Positions 25,371 through 33,588 of a stretch of DNA of 64,000 nucleotides are shown piece by piece (position 1 is the first letter of the stretch; each line of letters starts with the position of its first letter). Source of the DNA: Puniceicoccaceae bacterium (GTDB taxonomy: Bacteria > Verrucomicrobiota > Verrucomicrobiia > Opitutales > Coraliomargaritaceae); the NCBI GenBank assembly GCA_018402305.1, contig JAGYJE010000009.1, forward strand, positions 1 to 64,000. The letters run 5' to 3'. Below the pieces are notes generated by a model. That model worked only from the letters and a program-made list of their open reading frames with translations. It was not told the origin of the DNA and did not search any database. The position numbers and the translations under genes are program-made.

Positions 25371-26180
25371 ATGAAAAACCGGCAGGCCAAAGCACAACGG
25401 GATCACCAGATCCGGCATCGAATCAATGCCGGTCGCGTCGCCGTGCGGGATCAGGTGCCGTTTTTTGAACGGCAATTCGGCGAGGTGTCGAGCGAATGGA
25501 AGGAAGATGATACCCGCGTGACCTTTGCGGACTTTGCCATTTCCGAAAAGCTCTTTGCTGAGTTGCGCCGTGATTTCGCGAAGGATGACTTTTGCAGCGA
25601 GGAGGCGAATCCACTCGACGAGACGCTACAGCTTGAGGCGCGCTTCGCGTGGGTGATCGATCCGATCGACGGGACGAATAATTACGCATTGGGCTGCCCC
25701 TTCTGTGCCATCTCGCTGGCCCTGCTTTGCGACGGGATGCCGATCTATGGCTTTGTTTACGACCACAGCACGAAGGCGCTTTTTGAGGGTGGACCCGGCT
25801 TTGGGCTCCTCCGCAATGGCAAGCGTGTGGATCGCGATGCAAAGGCGGCGGATGCGCAGACCATGATCGGCCTGCACTTTCCCATGTCGCCTGAACAGAT
25901 GGCACCGCTGCTGCCGCTGGTCTCGAAATTCCGGGTGCGCTGCCTCGGCAGCGGAGCCCTGATGGCGACATATGTAGCCACCGGCTATTTAACGGCAGTG
26001 ATCGACTACAAGGTGAAAGTCTGGGACATCGCCGCAGCACACGCGCTGTGTGCCGGGGCCGGTTTACGCTGGCAGTTTATGGGGAACAACCCGTTTCCGC
26101 TTAGGACCTTTCACCCCGGAATGGCGTTTTCGCCTTACCGGGTGGGGAGTGAGGCCTTTATGGACGAGTTGGCTTTTTAG
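25371..26180 (+). CDS. Inositol monophosphatase family protein
   Basis: A 269-aa protein with the metal-binding motifs of the IMPase/FBPase superfamily: FCSEEANPLDE (EE), WVIDPIDGTNNYALG (DPxDGT) and VWDIAAAHALCAGAG (WD-AA near the C-terminus). Members dephosphorylate inositol phosphate, histidinol phosphate, 3'-phosphoadenosine phosphates or sugar phosphates with Mg2+. The exact substrate cannot be assigned. It starts 10 bp after the TPR-like gene. Confidence 0.85.
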   Translation: MKNRQAKAQRDHQIRHRINAGRVAVRDQVPFFERQFGEVSSEWKEDDTRVTFADFAISEKLFAELRRDFAKDDFCSEEANPLDETLQLEARFAWVIDPIDGTNNYALGCPFCAISLALLCDGMPIYGFVYDHSTKALFEGGPGFGLLRNGKRVDRDAKAADAQTMIGLHFPMSPEQMAPLLPLVSKFRVRCLGSGALMATYVATGYLTAVIDYKVKVWDIAAAHALCAGAGLRWQFMGNNPFPLRTFHPGMAFSPYRVGSEAFMDELAF

Positions 26181-26234
26181 TTTGCCCCTTCCGGTTGGAG
26201 GGATTGTTTTCTCCGCTTTCCCCAGAAGCGCGTT

Positions 26235-27824
26235 ATGACACAAGCCATCAAAATCTACGATACCACTCTGCGTGACGGCACGCAGGGAGAGGGTGTTTCC
26301 TTCACCGTCGCGGGCAAGATTCGCGTGGCTGAGAAGCTGGACCAGTTCGGTATTGATTACATTGAGGGCGGCTGGCCGGGCTCGAACCCGCGCGACATGG
26401 CCTTTTTTGAGGAGGCGCAGAAGCTGAATTTGAAGCACGCCAAACTGGCGGCATTTGGCTCGACGCGTCGGGCCAGCCTCAAGGCGGACGAGGATCCCCA
26501 GCTCAAGCTCTTACTGGACGCCAAGACGCCGGCAGTCACTATTTTTGGTAAGACCTGGCTCCTCCACGTCACCGAAATCCTGCGGACCACTGCCGAGGAG
26601 AATTTGCGAATGATCGAAGATTCCGTCCGCTTCCTGACGGATAACGGGCGCGAGGTCATCTATGACGCGGAGCACTTTTTTGACGGTTACTGCGATAACC
26701 CCGAATACGCGATGCAGACCTTGGCTGCGGCCAAGCGCGGCGGCGCGGTCAATCTAACCCTCTGCGATACGAACGGGGGCAAATTGGTCAGTCAATTGGG
26801 CGCCATCGTGGCTAAAGTCGTGGCGCATTTCCCGGATATACCGGTGGGCGTGCATTGCCACAACGACTCCGGTCTGGGGGTGGCGGTTTCACTGGCGGGT
26901 GTCGAATCGGGGGCCGTGCTCGTGCAAGGCACGATGAACGGGGTGGGCGAGCGCAACGGAAATGCCAATCTCACGACGATTATTCCGAACCTGATTCTGA
27001 AAATGGGGAAAACGCTGAACTGCGGAACGAATTTGGACAAGCTGCGGGATCTCTCGCTCTTCGTCGACGAGATGGCTAATCGCGCCTCCGACATCGGAGC
27101 ACCCTTCGTTGGGACCAGCGCATTTGCCCACAAGGGGGGAGTGCATGCCGACGCGGCGGCCAAGGTGAAACACAGCTACGAACACATCGAGCCGGAACTA
27201 GTGGGCAACCGGACCCGGGTTTTGGTCTCGGATATGTCGGGCCGCAGCAGTGTGATGATGAAAGCCAAGGAGATCGGCGTCGATCTCGATCCCCGATCGC
27301 CGGAGCTGAAAGACTTCCTTGCCGAGCTCAAAGAGCTCGAGTTCCGCGGCTATGGCTATGAAGCCGCCGATGCTTCGTTTAAACTTCTGCTTAACCGTTT
27401 TCTCAAGGGGACAAAGGACGACTTTGAGTTGATCGGCTACCGCGTGATCATCGGGCACCAGTCCGCATTGAACCGCACGGTCTCGGAAGCGACCGTGCAG
27501 GTGAAGATCGGCGACGAAATTCACCACACCGTGGCCGAGGCGAGCGGACCCGTGGGTGCGTTGGACGATGCCCTTCGCAAAGCGATTGCTCCCGCGTTCC
27601 CAGAGATCATGGAGGTGGAGCTGATTGATTTCAAAGTGCGGATTCTGGACAGCCAGCACGGTGCCGACGCCATCATCCGCGTGCAGATCGAATCGACCGA
27701 CGGCAAAGAGATCTGGGGCACGGTGGGTGCCAGCGATAACATCATCAAAGCGACCTGGGAGGCCCTCTTTGATTCTGTGGAGTATAAAATTCTTCTTGAA
27801 TCCGAGAAAAGGCAGTCGAACTGA
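26235..27824 (+). CDS. cimA: Citramalate synthase
   Basis: A 529-aa enzyme of the HMG-CoA-lyase-like TIM barrel family. The N-terminus IYDTTLRDGTQGEGVSF gives the catalytic Arg/Asp; GVHCHNDSGLGVAVSL gives the metal-binding HxH; GTMNGVGERNGNANL is the second family signature. The C-terminal 150 residues form the LeuA-type regulatory domain. Length and the GGWPGSNPRD motif favour the long citramalate synthase type (EC 2.3.3.21), which condenses pyruvate and acetyl-CoA in the threonine-independent isoleucine pathway, over isopropylmalate synthase. The regulatory domain suggests isoleucine feedback. Confidence 0.9.
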   Translation: MTQAIKIYDTTLRDGTQGEGVSFTVAGKIRVAEKLDQFGIDYIEGGWPGSNPRDMAFFEEAQKLNLKHAKLAAFGSTRRASLKADEDPQLKLLLDAKTPAVTIFGKTWLLHVTEILRTTAEENLRMIEDSVRFLTDNGREVIYDAEHFFDGYCDNPEYAMQTLAAAKRGGAVNLTLCDTNGGKLVSQLGAIVAKVVAHFPDIPVGVHCHNDSGLGVAVSLAGVESGAVLVQGTMNGVGERNGNANLTTIIPNLILKMGKTLNCGTNLDKLRDLSLFVDEMANRASDIGAPFVGTSAFAHKGGVHADAAAKVKHSYEHIEPELVGNRTRVLVSDMSGRSSVMMKAKEIGVDLDPRSPELKDFLAELKELEFRGYGYEAADASFKLLLNRFLKGTKDDFELIGYRVIIGHQSALNRTVSEATVQVKIGDEIHHTVAEASGPVGALDDALRKAIAPAFPEIMEVELIDFKVRILDSQHGADAIIRVQIESTDGKEIWGTVGASDNIIKATWEALFDSVEYKILLESEKRQSN

Positions 27825-27988
27825 GCATGGTCTGAGAGCGTCGGGCCATTGGATAGGCGAATCGTGGCGTCCGAGCTCGCTCGGGCTTACGGTGGTATTG
27901 GTTTTTTCAGGTTGTAGCCGTCTGACAGATGCCTAACGCAAGCCGGAGATCTTTGTTATGAATCCGGGGCGCAACCGATTGATCACGA

Positions 27989-28762
27989 ATGGACACAAGC
28001 AAACATCCGATCACCGACGCAGCCCGAGCGGCTGAGCAGAAACGGCCAACCGGGTCGCCGGTCATGTATCAACGCTGGCGTGAGTTGCTCTTCCTCCACT
28101 GGCCGGTGGATCCTGCACGGATCGCGCGGGATTTGCCGCCTGGTCTCCAAGTGGATACCTTCGACGGCCAAGCTTGGGTGGGTGTGGTGCCCTTTCGTAT
28201 GGAAGGCGTGCGCCCCCGTTTCCTGCCGCCGCTCAAGGGCCTCTCCAGTTTTCCGGAATTGAATCTCCGCACCTATGTTTACGATGCCGATGGCCGCCCC
28301 GGGGTTTGGTTCTACTCGCTGGATACGCCCAAGCGCTTGCCAAACTGGATTGCGCGGACCTTCTTCCACCTGAACTATCGGCTGGCGCGCATGCAGGTCG
28401 AAACGAAAGCGGCCGAGATCGCCTATCAGTCTGAGTTACGGATTGGGGCTGCGTGGGATCCGCTGCAGAAGTATGTGTGGAGTCGACGCGGGGAACGTTT
28501 TTGCGCGGAGCCGGGCAGCCTCGAGTTTTTCCTCGTAGAGCGCTACCGCCTGTTTGCCTATAACGCAAAAAAGAAGCAGATCCTGACCGGCTGCGTTCAT
28601 CATGCGCCGTATCCTTTGCAGCAGGTCGATCTATCCGAAGGGTCGACGCGCCTCTTTAGCCTGAGTGGACTCGACGAGCCCGCGACGGGACCTGCCTCCG
28701 TTTTAGCCTCACCCGGCGTTGAAGTGGAGATTTTCCCAATGACACGTGTCAACAGATCGTAG
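27989..28762 (+). CDS. DUF2071 (YqjF-like) protein
   Basis: A 257-aa protein with the DUF2071 pattern: YQRWRELLFLHWPVDPARIARDLPPGLQVDTFDGQAWVGVVPFRMEGVRPRFLPP, LNLRTYVYDADGRPGVWFYSLD, FLVERYRLFAYN. The family has an acetoacetate-decarboxylase-like fold but no established activity. It stands alone after a 164-bp gap and faces the desaturase gene. Confidence 0.85.
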   Translation: MDTSKHPITDAARAAEQKRPTGSPVMYQRWRELLFLHWPVDPARIARDLPPGLQVDTFDGQAWVGVVPFRMEGVRPRFLPPLKGLSSFPELNLRTYVYDADGRPGVWFYSLDTPKRLPNWIARTFFHLNYRLARMQVETKAAEIAYQSELRIGAAWDPLQKYVWSRRGERFCAEPGSLEFFLVERYRLFAYNAKKKQILTGCVHHAPYPLQQVDLSEGSTRLFSLSGLDEPATGPASVLASPGVEVEIFPMTRVNRS

Positions 28763-28858
28763 CGTGCTCGCTCGAGAGCGCCACCGTTGGTTCGGGCCGA
28801 CTACGCAGGGAGACCCAATCCAGCGCAAACCCAACAAATCAAATGAAGCCCGCGTAGT

Positions 28859-29854
28859 TCAAGCGGATTGCGAAGGCCCGAAAGCCTCATCCAGCGGAAG
28901 AAGTCTTTGTTTTTCAACATCCCAGACCTTCAGCCTGAGGCAGCGGAGGATTTCGCCGGGCTTCAGGCTGGTGACCCGGGGCGTCTGAAGCTCTGGAAGT
29001 TTTTCGTAGGCTTCGGGCAATCGGTAGAAGGGGATCTTGGCATTGAGGTGATGGATGTGGTGGTAGCCGATATTGCCCGTCATGAAATTCATGAAAGGCC
29101 CCATTTGGCAGTAGCTGGAGGAGTCCAGCGCTGCGCCCTCATAGGACCAGCCCTCTTTGTCTTTGAAAATGACCTGGGGGAAGTTGTGCTGCGCGTAAAA
29201 CAAATAGGAGCCGAGTGCGCTGGCTACAAAGAAGGGGATCAAAAGCAAAAAGAGCGCGTTGACCCACCCAAGCACTGTGATGACCACTGCGTAGAGCAGG
29301 GTGTGCACAATGAGCGCGATCAACGAATCCCGGTTTTCCTTTAGATTCTCCAGCACAGGCACAATGCACATGCCCATGATGAAAACGGTCACGTAGCCCA
29401 TGAGAATGGTCATGGGGTGGCGCATCATCAGATACTTCGTCCGCTCCTGCTGACTGGCTTTTGCGTAGCGCTCGGTCGTCATGACCGGGTAGGAGCCGAT
29501 GTGGGCGCTGCGCAGCTTGGAGTTGTGGTTATGGTGGTGGTTGTGGGAGTGCTGCCAAATGCAACTCGGCGTCATCGCAAAAATACCCCAAAAGCGCATT
29601 AAAAACTTGGCCGCTTTCGAGCGCGGCAGGATGGCATGGTGCTGGTGGTCGTGGTAGATAACAAACATCCGCACCATAAGCAGGCCAGCAAAGACAGAGG
29701 CTCCCAGTTTCAAAAACCAAAACGGCAACAACACCGTGGCAGTGGCAGCGAGGGAGAGAAGCCCCAGAGTGGAAAAAACAGCGAACCAACTCTTCGCCGT
29801 GTTGTCTTTGGCGAATTCGCGCGTGGCGAGGATGAGTTCTTTTCCGCTTCGCAT
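28859..29854 (-). CDS. Membrane fatty acid desaturase
   Basis: A 331-aa protein using the ATG at 29854 (MRSGKELILATREFAKDN), which immediately follows the stop of the upstream glyoxalase-like gene. An upstream in-frame ATG at 29935 would overlap that gene and adds a non-conserved extension. Three histidine clusters typical of di-iron desaturases are present: YHDHQHH, HSHNHHHNH and HHIHHLN. Several membrane helices surround them (LSLAATATVLLPFWFL, LIALIVHTLLYAVVITVLG). The enzyme probably introduces a double bond into acyl chains at the membrane; regiospecificity is unknown. Confidence 0.88.
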   Translation of the reverse strand: MRSGKELILATREFAKDNTAKSWFAVFSTLGLLSLAATATVLLPFWFLKLGASVFAGLLMVRMFVIYHDHQHHAILPRSKAAKFLMRFWGIFAMTPSCIWQHSHNHHHNHNSKLRSAHIGSYPVMTTERYAKASQQERTKYLMMRHPMTILMGYVTVFIMGMCIVPVLENLKENRDSLIALIVHTLLYAVVITVLGWVNALFLLLIPFFVASALGSYLFYAQHNFPQVIFKDKEGWSYEGAALDSSSYCQMGPFMNFMTGNIGYHHIHHLNAKIPFYRLPEAYEKLPELQTPRVTSLKPGEILRCLRLKVWDVEKQRLLPLDEAFGPSQSA

Positions 29855-29855
29855 G

Positions 29856-30242
29856 TTAATGTTCCAGGATCTCGACTTCGTAGCCGTCAGGGTCGGTGAT
29901 GAAGGCCATTTTTTTTCCGTCCTTGAACGTTTCACGCCAGTTCCCGGGCCAAAGGTCGATTTCCAGGCCCAGTCCCTCCAGCATTTCGCAGTAGGCTGCG
30001 ATGTCGTCGACGCGAATGCAGGTGTGCGCGAGATCCTCCGGGACCTTCACTTCGTAATCGTCTGAGAAAGTAAGCTCCAGTTTGTGCGCACTGCCCGGTA
30101 TTTGCAGATGCGCCAACTGATTGCCGCTGGGGGACTTATCCGTGCGCTTCAGCAATTCAAAGCCGCAAGTGCGGCAATACCAGTCAATGGATTTCTCCAG
30201 ATTGGAGACACGGATGCGGGTGTGGTCAAATGTGATAGGCAT
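29856..30242 (-). CDS. VOC-superfamily protein, glyoxalase I-like
   Basis: A 128-aa protein with two beta-alpha-beta-beta-beta modules of the vicinal oxygen chelate fold. Candidate metal ligands are His7 (FDHTRIRV), Glu in HKLELTF, His in LAHTCIRV and Glu in GYEVEILE, the pattern of lactoylglutathione lyase. It would detoxify methylglyoxal, although other VOC activities are possible. It is followed directly by the desaturase. Confidence 0.8.
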   Translation of the reverse strand: MPITFDHTRIRVSNLEKSIDWYCRTCGFELLKRTDKSPSGNQLAHLQIPGSAHKLELTFSDDYEVKVPEDLAHTCIRVDDIAAYCEMLEGLGLEIDLWPGNWRETFKDGKKMAFITDPDGYEVEILEH

Positions 30243-30255
30243 GGTGCGGAGAATG

Positions 30256-30600
30256 CGATTCGGGATGCGGGATATGAGATGCGAGATATGAGATTCGGGA
30301 TGCGGGCTGGGAGATGGGAGATGGAACGGCGCAGTGCTTTGCGGGGCGGAATGCGCGCGGTGGATTCGTTAATGCCTGGTAGACGCCTGAGAGTCTGTGA
30401 AAAATGGAACGTTCCATGGGAACAAAAAACTTTTACACCAGAACGCAACCGGAATCATGGTCTGCCTGCGCAAAGCATCTTGCATGCCACCGCACAAGGG
30501 GCCGCGCCCCACTCGGCCCGACTCCCGCATCTCATATCCCGACTCCCGTATCCCGCATCCCGCCGCGTAAAGGGCTGCGCCCCACGCGGTCTCACTCCGC
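30256..30600. repeat. Repeat block with 16-bp perfect inverted repeat
   Basis: This 345-bp gap between the glyoxalase-like gene and lexA is filled by repeats. A purine-rich arm (30256-30324) of GGGATGCGGGATATGAGATG-like units faces a pyrimidine-rich arm (30517-30562). The two share a perfect 16-bp inverted match (30268-30283 with 30526-30541). The right part also holds a direct repeat of about 35 bp (near 30497-30531 and 30568-30603) built round GCGCCCCAC. No ORF in the block is credible. It resembles REP-like elements that RAYT transposases mobilise. Confidence 0.7.
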
Positions 30601-30601
30601 A

Positions 30602-31243
30602 TCACAAACTGCGCACGACCGCCTTGGCGACGCCTTGCACTGTGAGCTCATTAATTGGGTAGAGCTCCGGGTAAAATTTGTTTTCTGCCTTGAGGTAGGG
30701 GGGCTCGTTGCCCTTTTTGATATAGCGCTTGAGCGTGGTCTCGCCATCGATGAGGGCAGCGACGATATCGCCGTCACGGGGATCGCGGGGCTCGACGACG
30801 ACCATGTCGCCTTCGTAGATTTCTGCGTCCACCATGCTATCACCGCGAACTTGCAAGGCAAAGCTGCGGCGGCGATTGGAGAAGCCGGCGCTGGCGATGT
30901 CCACCTGCAAACGCCCAATTTCACCGGCGGGCTCGACCCGATCCGGATAGCCTGCCGCGATGTCGCCCAATACCGGGATGTCAACGACCTCGGTCGCATT
31001 TTCCGGCAGCTCGTTCCGCTCAGGGGTGTCGGGCCGGTGAATCCGGAATGTGCGGGCTTGGCCGGGGATGCGCTCGATGGCTGCCTTCTTTTCCAAAGCC
31101 CGCAGATGGCCCATTACGGCATTCGTGCTCTTGAAATTGAACTTTTCCTGAATCTCGCGAATGCTCGGCCAGTAGCCGTTTCGCCATTCATAGTGTTCGA
31201 TGAAAGTGAGAATCTCTTGCTGTCGTTTGGTGAGGTCTTTCAT
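30602..31243 (-). CDS. lexA: LexA repressor
   Basis: A 213-aa protein from the ATG at 31243. The N-terminal winged helix (TKRQQEILTFIEHYEWRNGYWPSIREIQEKFNFKSTNAVMGHLRAL) is LexA-like. The self-cleavage site is Ala97-Gly98 (GDIAAGYP), the nucleophile Ser136 (RGDSMVD) and the general base Lys172 (TTLKRY). It represses SOS DNA-repair genes until RecA filaments trigger autocleavage. A palindrome lies over its own promoter, pointing to autoregulation. The recognition helix differs from the enterobacterial type, as expected for a lineage with its own operator. Confidence 0.95.
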   Translation of the reverse strand: MKDLTKRQQEILTFIEHYEWRNGYWPSIREIQEKFNFKSTNAVMGHLRALEKKAAIERIPGQARTFRIHRPDTPERNELPENATEVVDIPVLGDIAAGYPDRVEPAGEIGRLQVDIASAGFSNRRRSFALQVRGDSMVDAEIYEGDMVVVEPRDPRDGDIVAALIDGETTLKRYIKKGNEPPYLKAENKFYPELYPINELTVQGVAKAVVRSL

Positions 31244-31245
31244 AG

Positions 31246-31282
31246 TGTTCAACTGTTTATGTGAACAAGCGTCCATTGTCAA
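31246..31282 (-). promoter_or_regulatory. lexA promoter with overlapping LexA-box-like palindrome
   Basis: On the minus strand TTGACA (31277-31282) and TAAACA (31254-31259) form a promoter with a 17-bp spacer. A perfect inverted repeat TGTTCA-N10-TGAACA (31246-31267) encloses the -10 element and ends 2 bp before the lexA start codon. Position and symmetry fit an autoregulatory operator. Confidence 0.7.
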
Positions 31283-31371
31283 GGCTTTGAGTATGATTTT
31301 TCTGCAAGCTTTTCAAGGGGGGGCCGGGAACTTTGCTTGACACGCCTTTATTTTGGTTAAAAAGTAAGGGC

Positions 31372-31635
31372 GTGGAAACGGTTTCATTAACGAGCCAACA
31401 TCAGATTACGATTCCTTCCAAGGTTAGGCGTTCGCTTAATTTGCACAAAGGCGACCGTCTGTCCTTTGATCTGGCTGCGGATGGCAGCTGCGTTGTTCGC
31501 AAGTTGGCAATCAAGAAATCGGATGGGGCGGCTAGAGCTTATATTGGGCAGCGCTCTGAGCCGCTGTCGGATGGGCTGATGCGGGAGGCCATCAAGAAGG
31601 GTGCGCTCGCGTCGCATCAGAATAGAGCGGGATGA
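31372..31635 (+). CDS. vapB: AbrB/MazE-type antitoxin (VapB-like)
   Basis: A GTG start at 31372, preceded by TAAGGG, gives 87 residues. VSLTSQHQITIPSKVRRSLNLHKGDRLSFDLAADGSCVVRK is a swapped-hairpin AbrB DNA-binding domain. The C-terminal half (LSDGLMREAIKKGAL) would embrace the toxin. Its stop overlaps the start of the PIN-domain gene (ATGA), the usual arrangement for a toxin-antitoxin operon that represses itself. TTGACA at 31337-31342 may be its -35 element, but no convincing -10 leaves room for a leader. Confidence 0.88.
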   Translation: METVSLTSQHQITIPSKVRRSLNLHKGDRLSFDLAADGSCVVRKLAIKKSDGAARAYIGQRSEPLSDGLMREAIKKGALASHQNRAG

Positions 31636-32024
31636 AAGCCTGGGATACCAATCTGCTTGTTCGCCACCTGGCGGAGGATGATGTCGCGCAATTGAGGGTC
31701 GTGCGCAGAGAGCTGGAACGCGCAAGTTCGCGCGGACAAAGCATCTGGATCGCTGATTTGACCGTGGTGGAGACGCTATGGGTCTTGCAGCACGGCTTTG
31801 GTCTGGAGGTCGATAGCGTTTTGGAGATATTGCTTCGGCTCACGGAGGACGCGCGTTTTGTTTTTCAATCGGGTGGTGATCTACGCCTTGCCTTGGAGCG
31901 TTCTCGTAACAAGGGGGACCTGCCCGAGCATTTGATAGCGCTCGCCGCTAAGCAAGCGGGGGCGAAAAAGACACAGACCTTTGATCGGGCAGTTAAAGGT
32001 TTCTCCGGGTTTGAAGTGCTTTGA
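31632..32024 (+). CDS. vapC: PIN-domain ribonuclease toxin (VapC-like)
   Basis: A 130-aa PIN domain. Acidic metal ligands are in place: Asp5 ([12 protein letters not shown]), Glu47 (TVVETLWVL), Asp96 ([11 protein letters not shown]) and Asp118 (TFDRAV). VapC toxins cleave specific RNAs, often initiator tRNA or rRNA loops. The paired antitoxin gene is immediately upstream with a 4-bp overlap. The four acids suggest an active toxin. Confidence 0.9.
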   Translation: MKAWDTNLLVRHLAEDDVAQLRVVRRELERASSRGQSIWIADLTVVETLWVLQHGFGLEVDSVLEILLRLTEDARFVFQSGGDLRLALERSRNKGDLPEHLIALAAKQAGAKKTQTFDRAVKGFSGFEVL

Positions 32025-32149
32025 TTGCGCGCACGCTGGATTGGAGCCGTCCAAGGTCTCAGCGGGAATACAAGGCAGTTGTTGAAATCTTCGGCAGTCC
32101 CCGAGGAAATTCTCTTGTCAAGACTCCGGCTTTCTGTAGCAAAACACAG

Positions 32150-33508
32150 ATGAAAATTTGTTGCATCGGAGCAGGATACGTTGGCGGGCCGACCATGGCT
32201 ATGATCGCGCACAAATGTGCCGGGCACCAAGTAACCGTGGTGGACATCAACCAGTCCCGGATTGACGCTTGGAATTCCGACAAACTTCCGGTTTTTGAAC
32301 CGGGTTTGGACGCCATTGTCGAGGAGGCCCGGGGGCGCAATCTCTTCTTTTCGACGGACGTGGACACGGCAATCCGTGAGGCCGAAATGATCTTCTTGAG
32401 CGTCAATACGCCCACCAAGACCTATGGGGTGGGTGCGGGTCGTGCGGCGGATCTGCGCTACATCGAAAAGTGCGCCCGTAAAATTGCCGAGGTGGCGGAA
32501 GACGACAAAATCGTTGTCGAAAAGTCCACACTGCCGGTTCGCACGGCCGAGTCGGTCAAACGAATCCTTGAGTCCAATTCGAATGGGCGGAACTTCCAGA
32601 TTCTCTCGAATCCGGAATTCCTCGCGGAGGGCACCGCCATGGCGGATTTGGAGGCGCCCGACCGGGTTCTGATCGGAGGCGATCAAACGCCGGGGGGCCT
32701 GGCCGCCATCCAAAAGCTTGTCGATATCTATGCGACCTGGGTGCCGCGGGCGAACGTCATCACGACAAATCTGTGGTCCTCCGAACTGTCCAAACTCACC
32801 GCGAACGCCTTTCTGGCACAGCGCATCTCTTCGATCAATGCGATTTCGGCGCTCTGCGAGGCGACGGAGGCCGATGTCGATGAGGTGGCGCACGCCATCG
32901 GCACGGATAGCCGGATTGGCCCCAAGTTTCTCAGAGCGTCGGTGGGCTTCGGCGGTTCCTGTTTCCAGAAAGACATCCTCAATCTGGTCTATCTCTGCGA
33001 GCATTTCGGGCTCCCGGAGGTGGCGGCTTACTGGAACGGAGTCATCGAAATGAACGATTACCAGAAGCGCCGCTTTTCGCGGCGGGTTATCTCCGCAATG
33101 TTCAACACAGTCTCGGATAAGAAGATCGCTGTGCTTGGTTTCGCTTTCAAAAAAGACACGAACGACACCCGCGAGTCAGCGGCGATTTATATATGCAAAG
33201 ATCTGCTGGAAGAGCAGGCCAATCTCGCTATCTACGATCCCAAGGTGGAGGTCGCCCAGATCCAGAAAGATCTCGGCATCGATGCAGACTTTGATCGTGT
33301 GACCTATTGTGAAAGCGCCTACGAAGCGACCGAGGGTGCCCATGCGGTCTTGATCTTGACCGAATGGGATGCCTTCAAGACGCTCGATTTCCAGAAAATC
33401 TACGACCACATGCAGCTTCCTGCCTTCATCTTTGATGGGCGCAATCTGCTGGATCTCGATGCGCTCCGGGCAATTGGTTTCGAGGCTCGGGGTATCGGCA
33501 AGGGCTAA
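32150..33508 (+). CDS. ugd: UDP-glucose 6-dehydrogenase
   Basis: A 452-aa enzyme from the ATG at 32150 ([23 protein letters not shown], Rossmann motif). [48 protein letters not shown] and the catalytic [10 protein letters not shown] (Cys271) are all present, followed by [21 protein letters not shown] in the C-terminal domain. It oxidises UDP-glucose to UDP-glucuronate, supplying exopolysaccharide or LPS sugars. The pattern [22 protein letters not shown] and the length are closer to the animal/plant type of UGDH than to the shorter E. coli Ugd. Confidence 0.93.
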   Translation: MKICCIGAGYVGGPTMAMIAHKCAGHQVTVVDINQSRIDAWNSDKLPVFEPGLDAIVEEARGRNLFFSTDVDTAIREAEMIFLSVNTPTKTYGVGAGRAADLRYIEKCARKIAEVAEDDKIVVEKSTLPVRTAESVKRILESNSNGRNFQILSNPEFLAEGTAMADLEAPDRVLIGGDQTPGGLAAIQKLVDIYATWVPRANVITTNLWSSELSKLTANAFLAQRISSINAISALCEATEADVDEVAHAIGTDSRIGPKFLRASVGFGGSCFQKDILNLVYLCEHFGLPEVAAYWNGVIEMNDYQKRRFSRRVISAMFNTVSDKKIAVLGFAFKKDTNDTRESAAIYICKDLLEEQANLAIYDPKVEVAQIQKDLGIDADFDRVTYCESAYEATEGAHAVLILTEWDAFKTLDFQKIYDHMQLPAFIFDGRNLLDLDALRAIGFEARGIGKG

Positions 33509-33588
33509 GCAATAAATTCCGGTTGCCTGTTTGGCGATCGCTGCTTTTATCCTTGGTTCACATCGAAAACCATTGATTCAAAAGAGTT

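Noticed and set aside
23732..25390. 552-codon minus-strand open frame
   Set aside because: Antisense to the ABC permease and TPR-like genes; composition is typical of a shadow frame.
31337..31363. Promoter TTGACA-15-TAAAAA for the antitoxin gene
   Set aside because: The -10 would end only 8 bp before the GTG start, leaving no room for the visible ribosome-binding site; spacing is also short.
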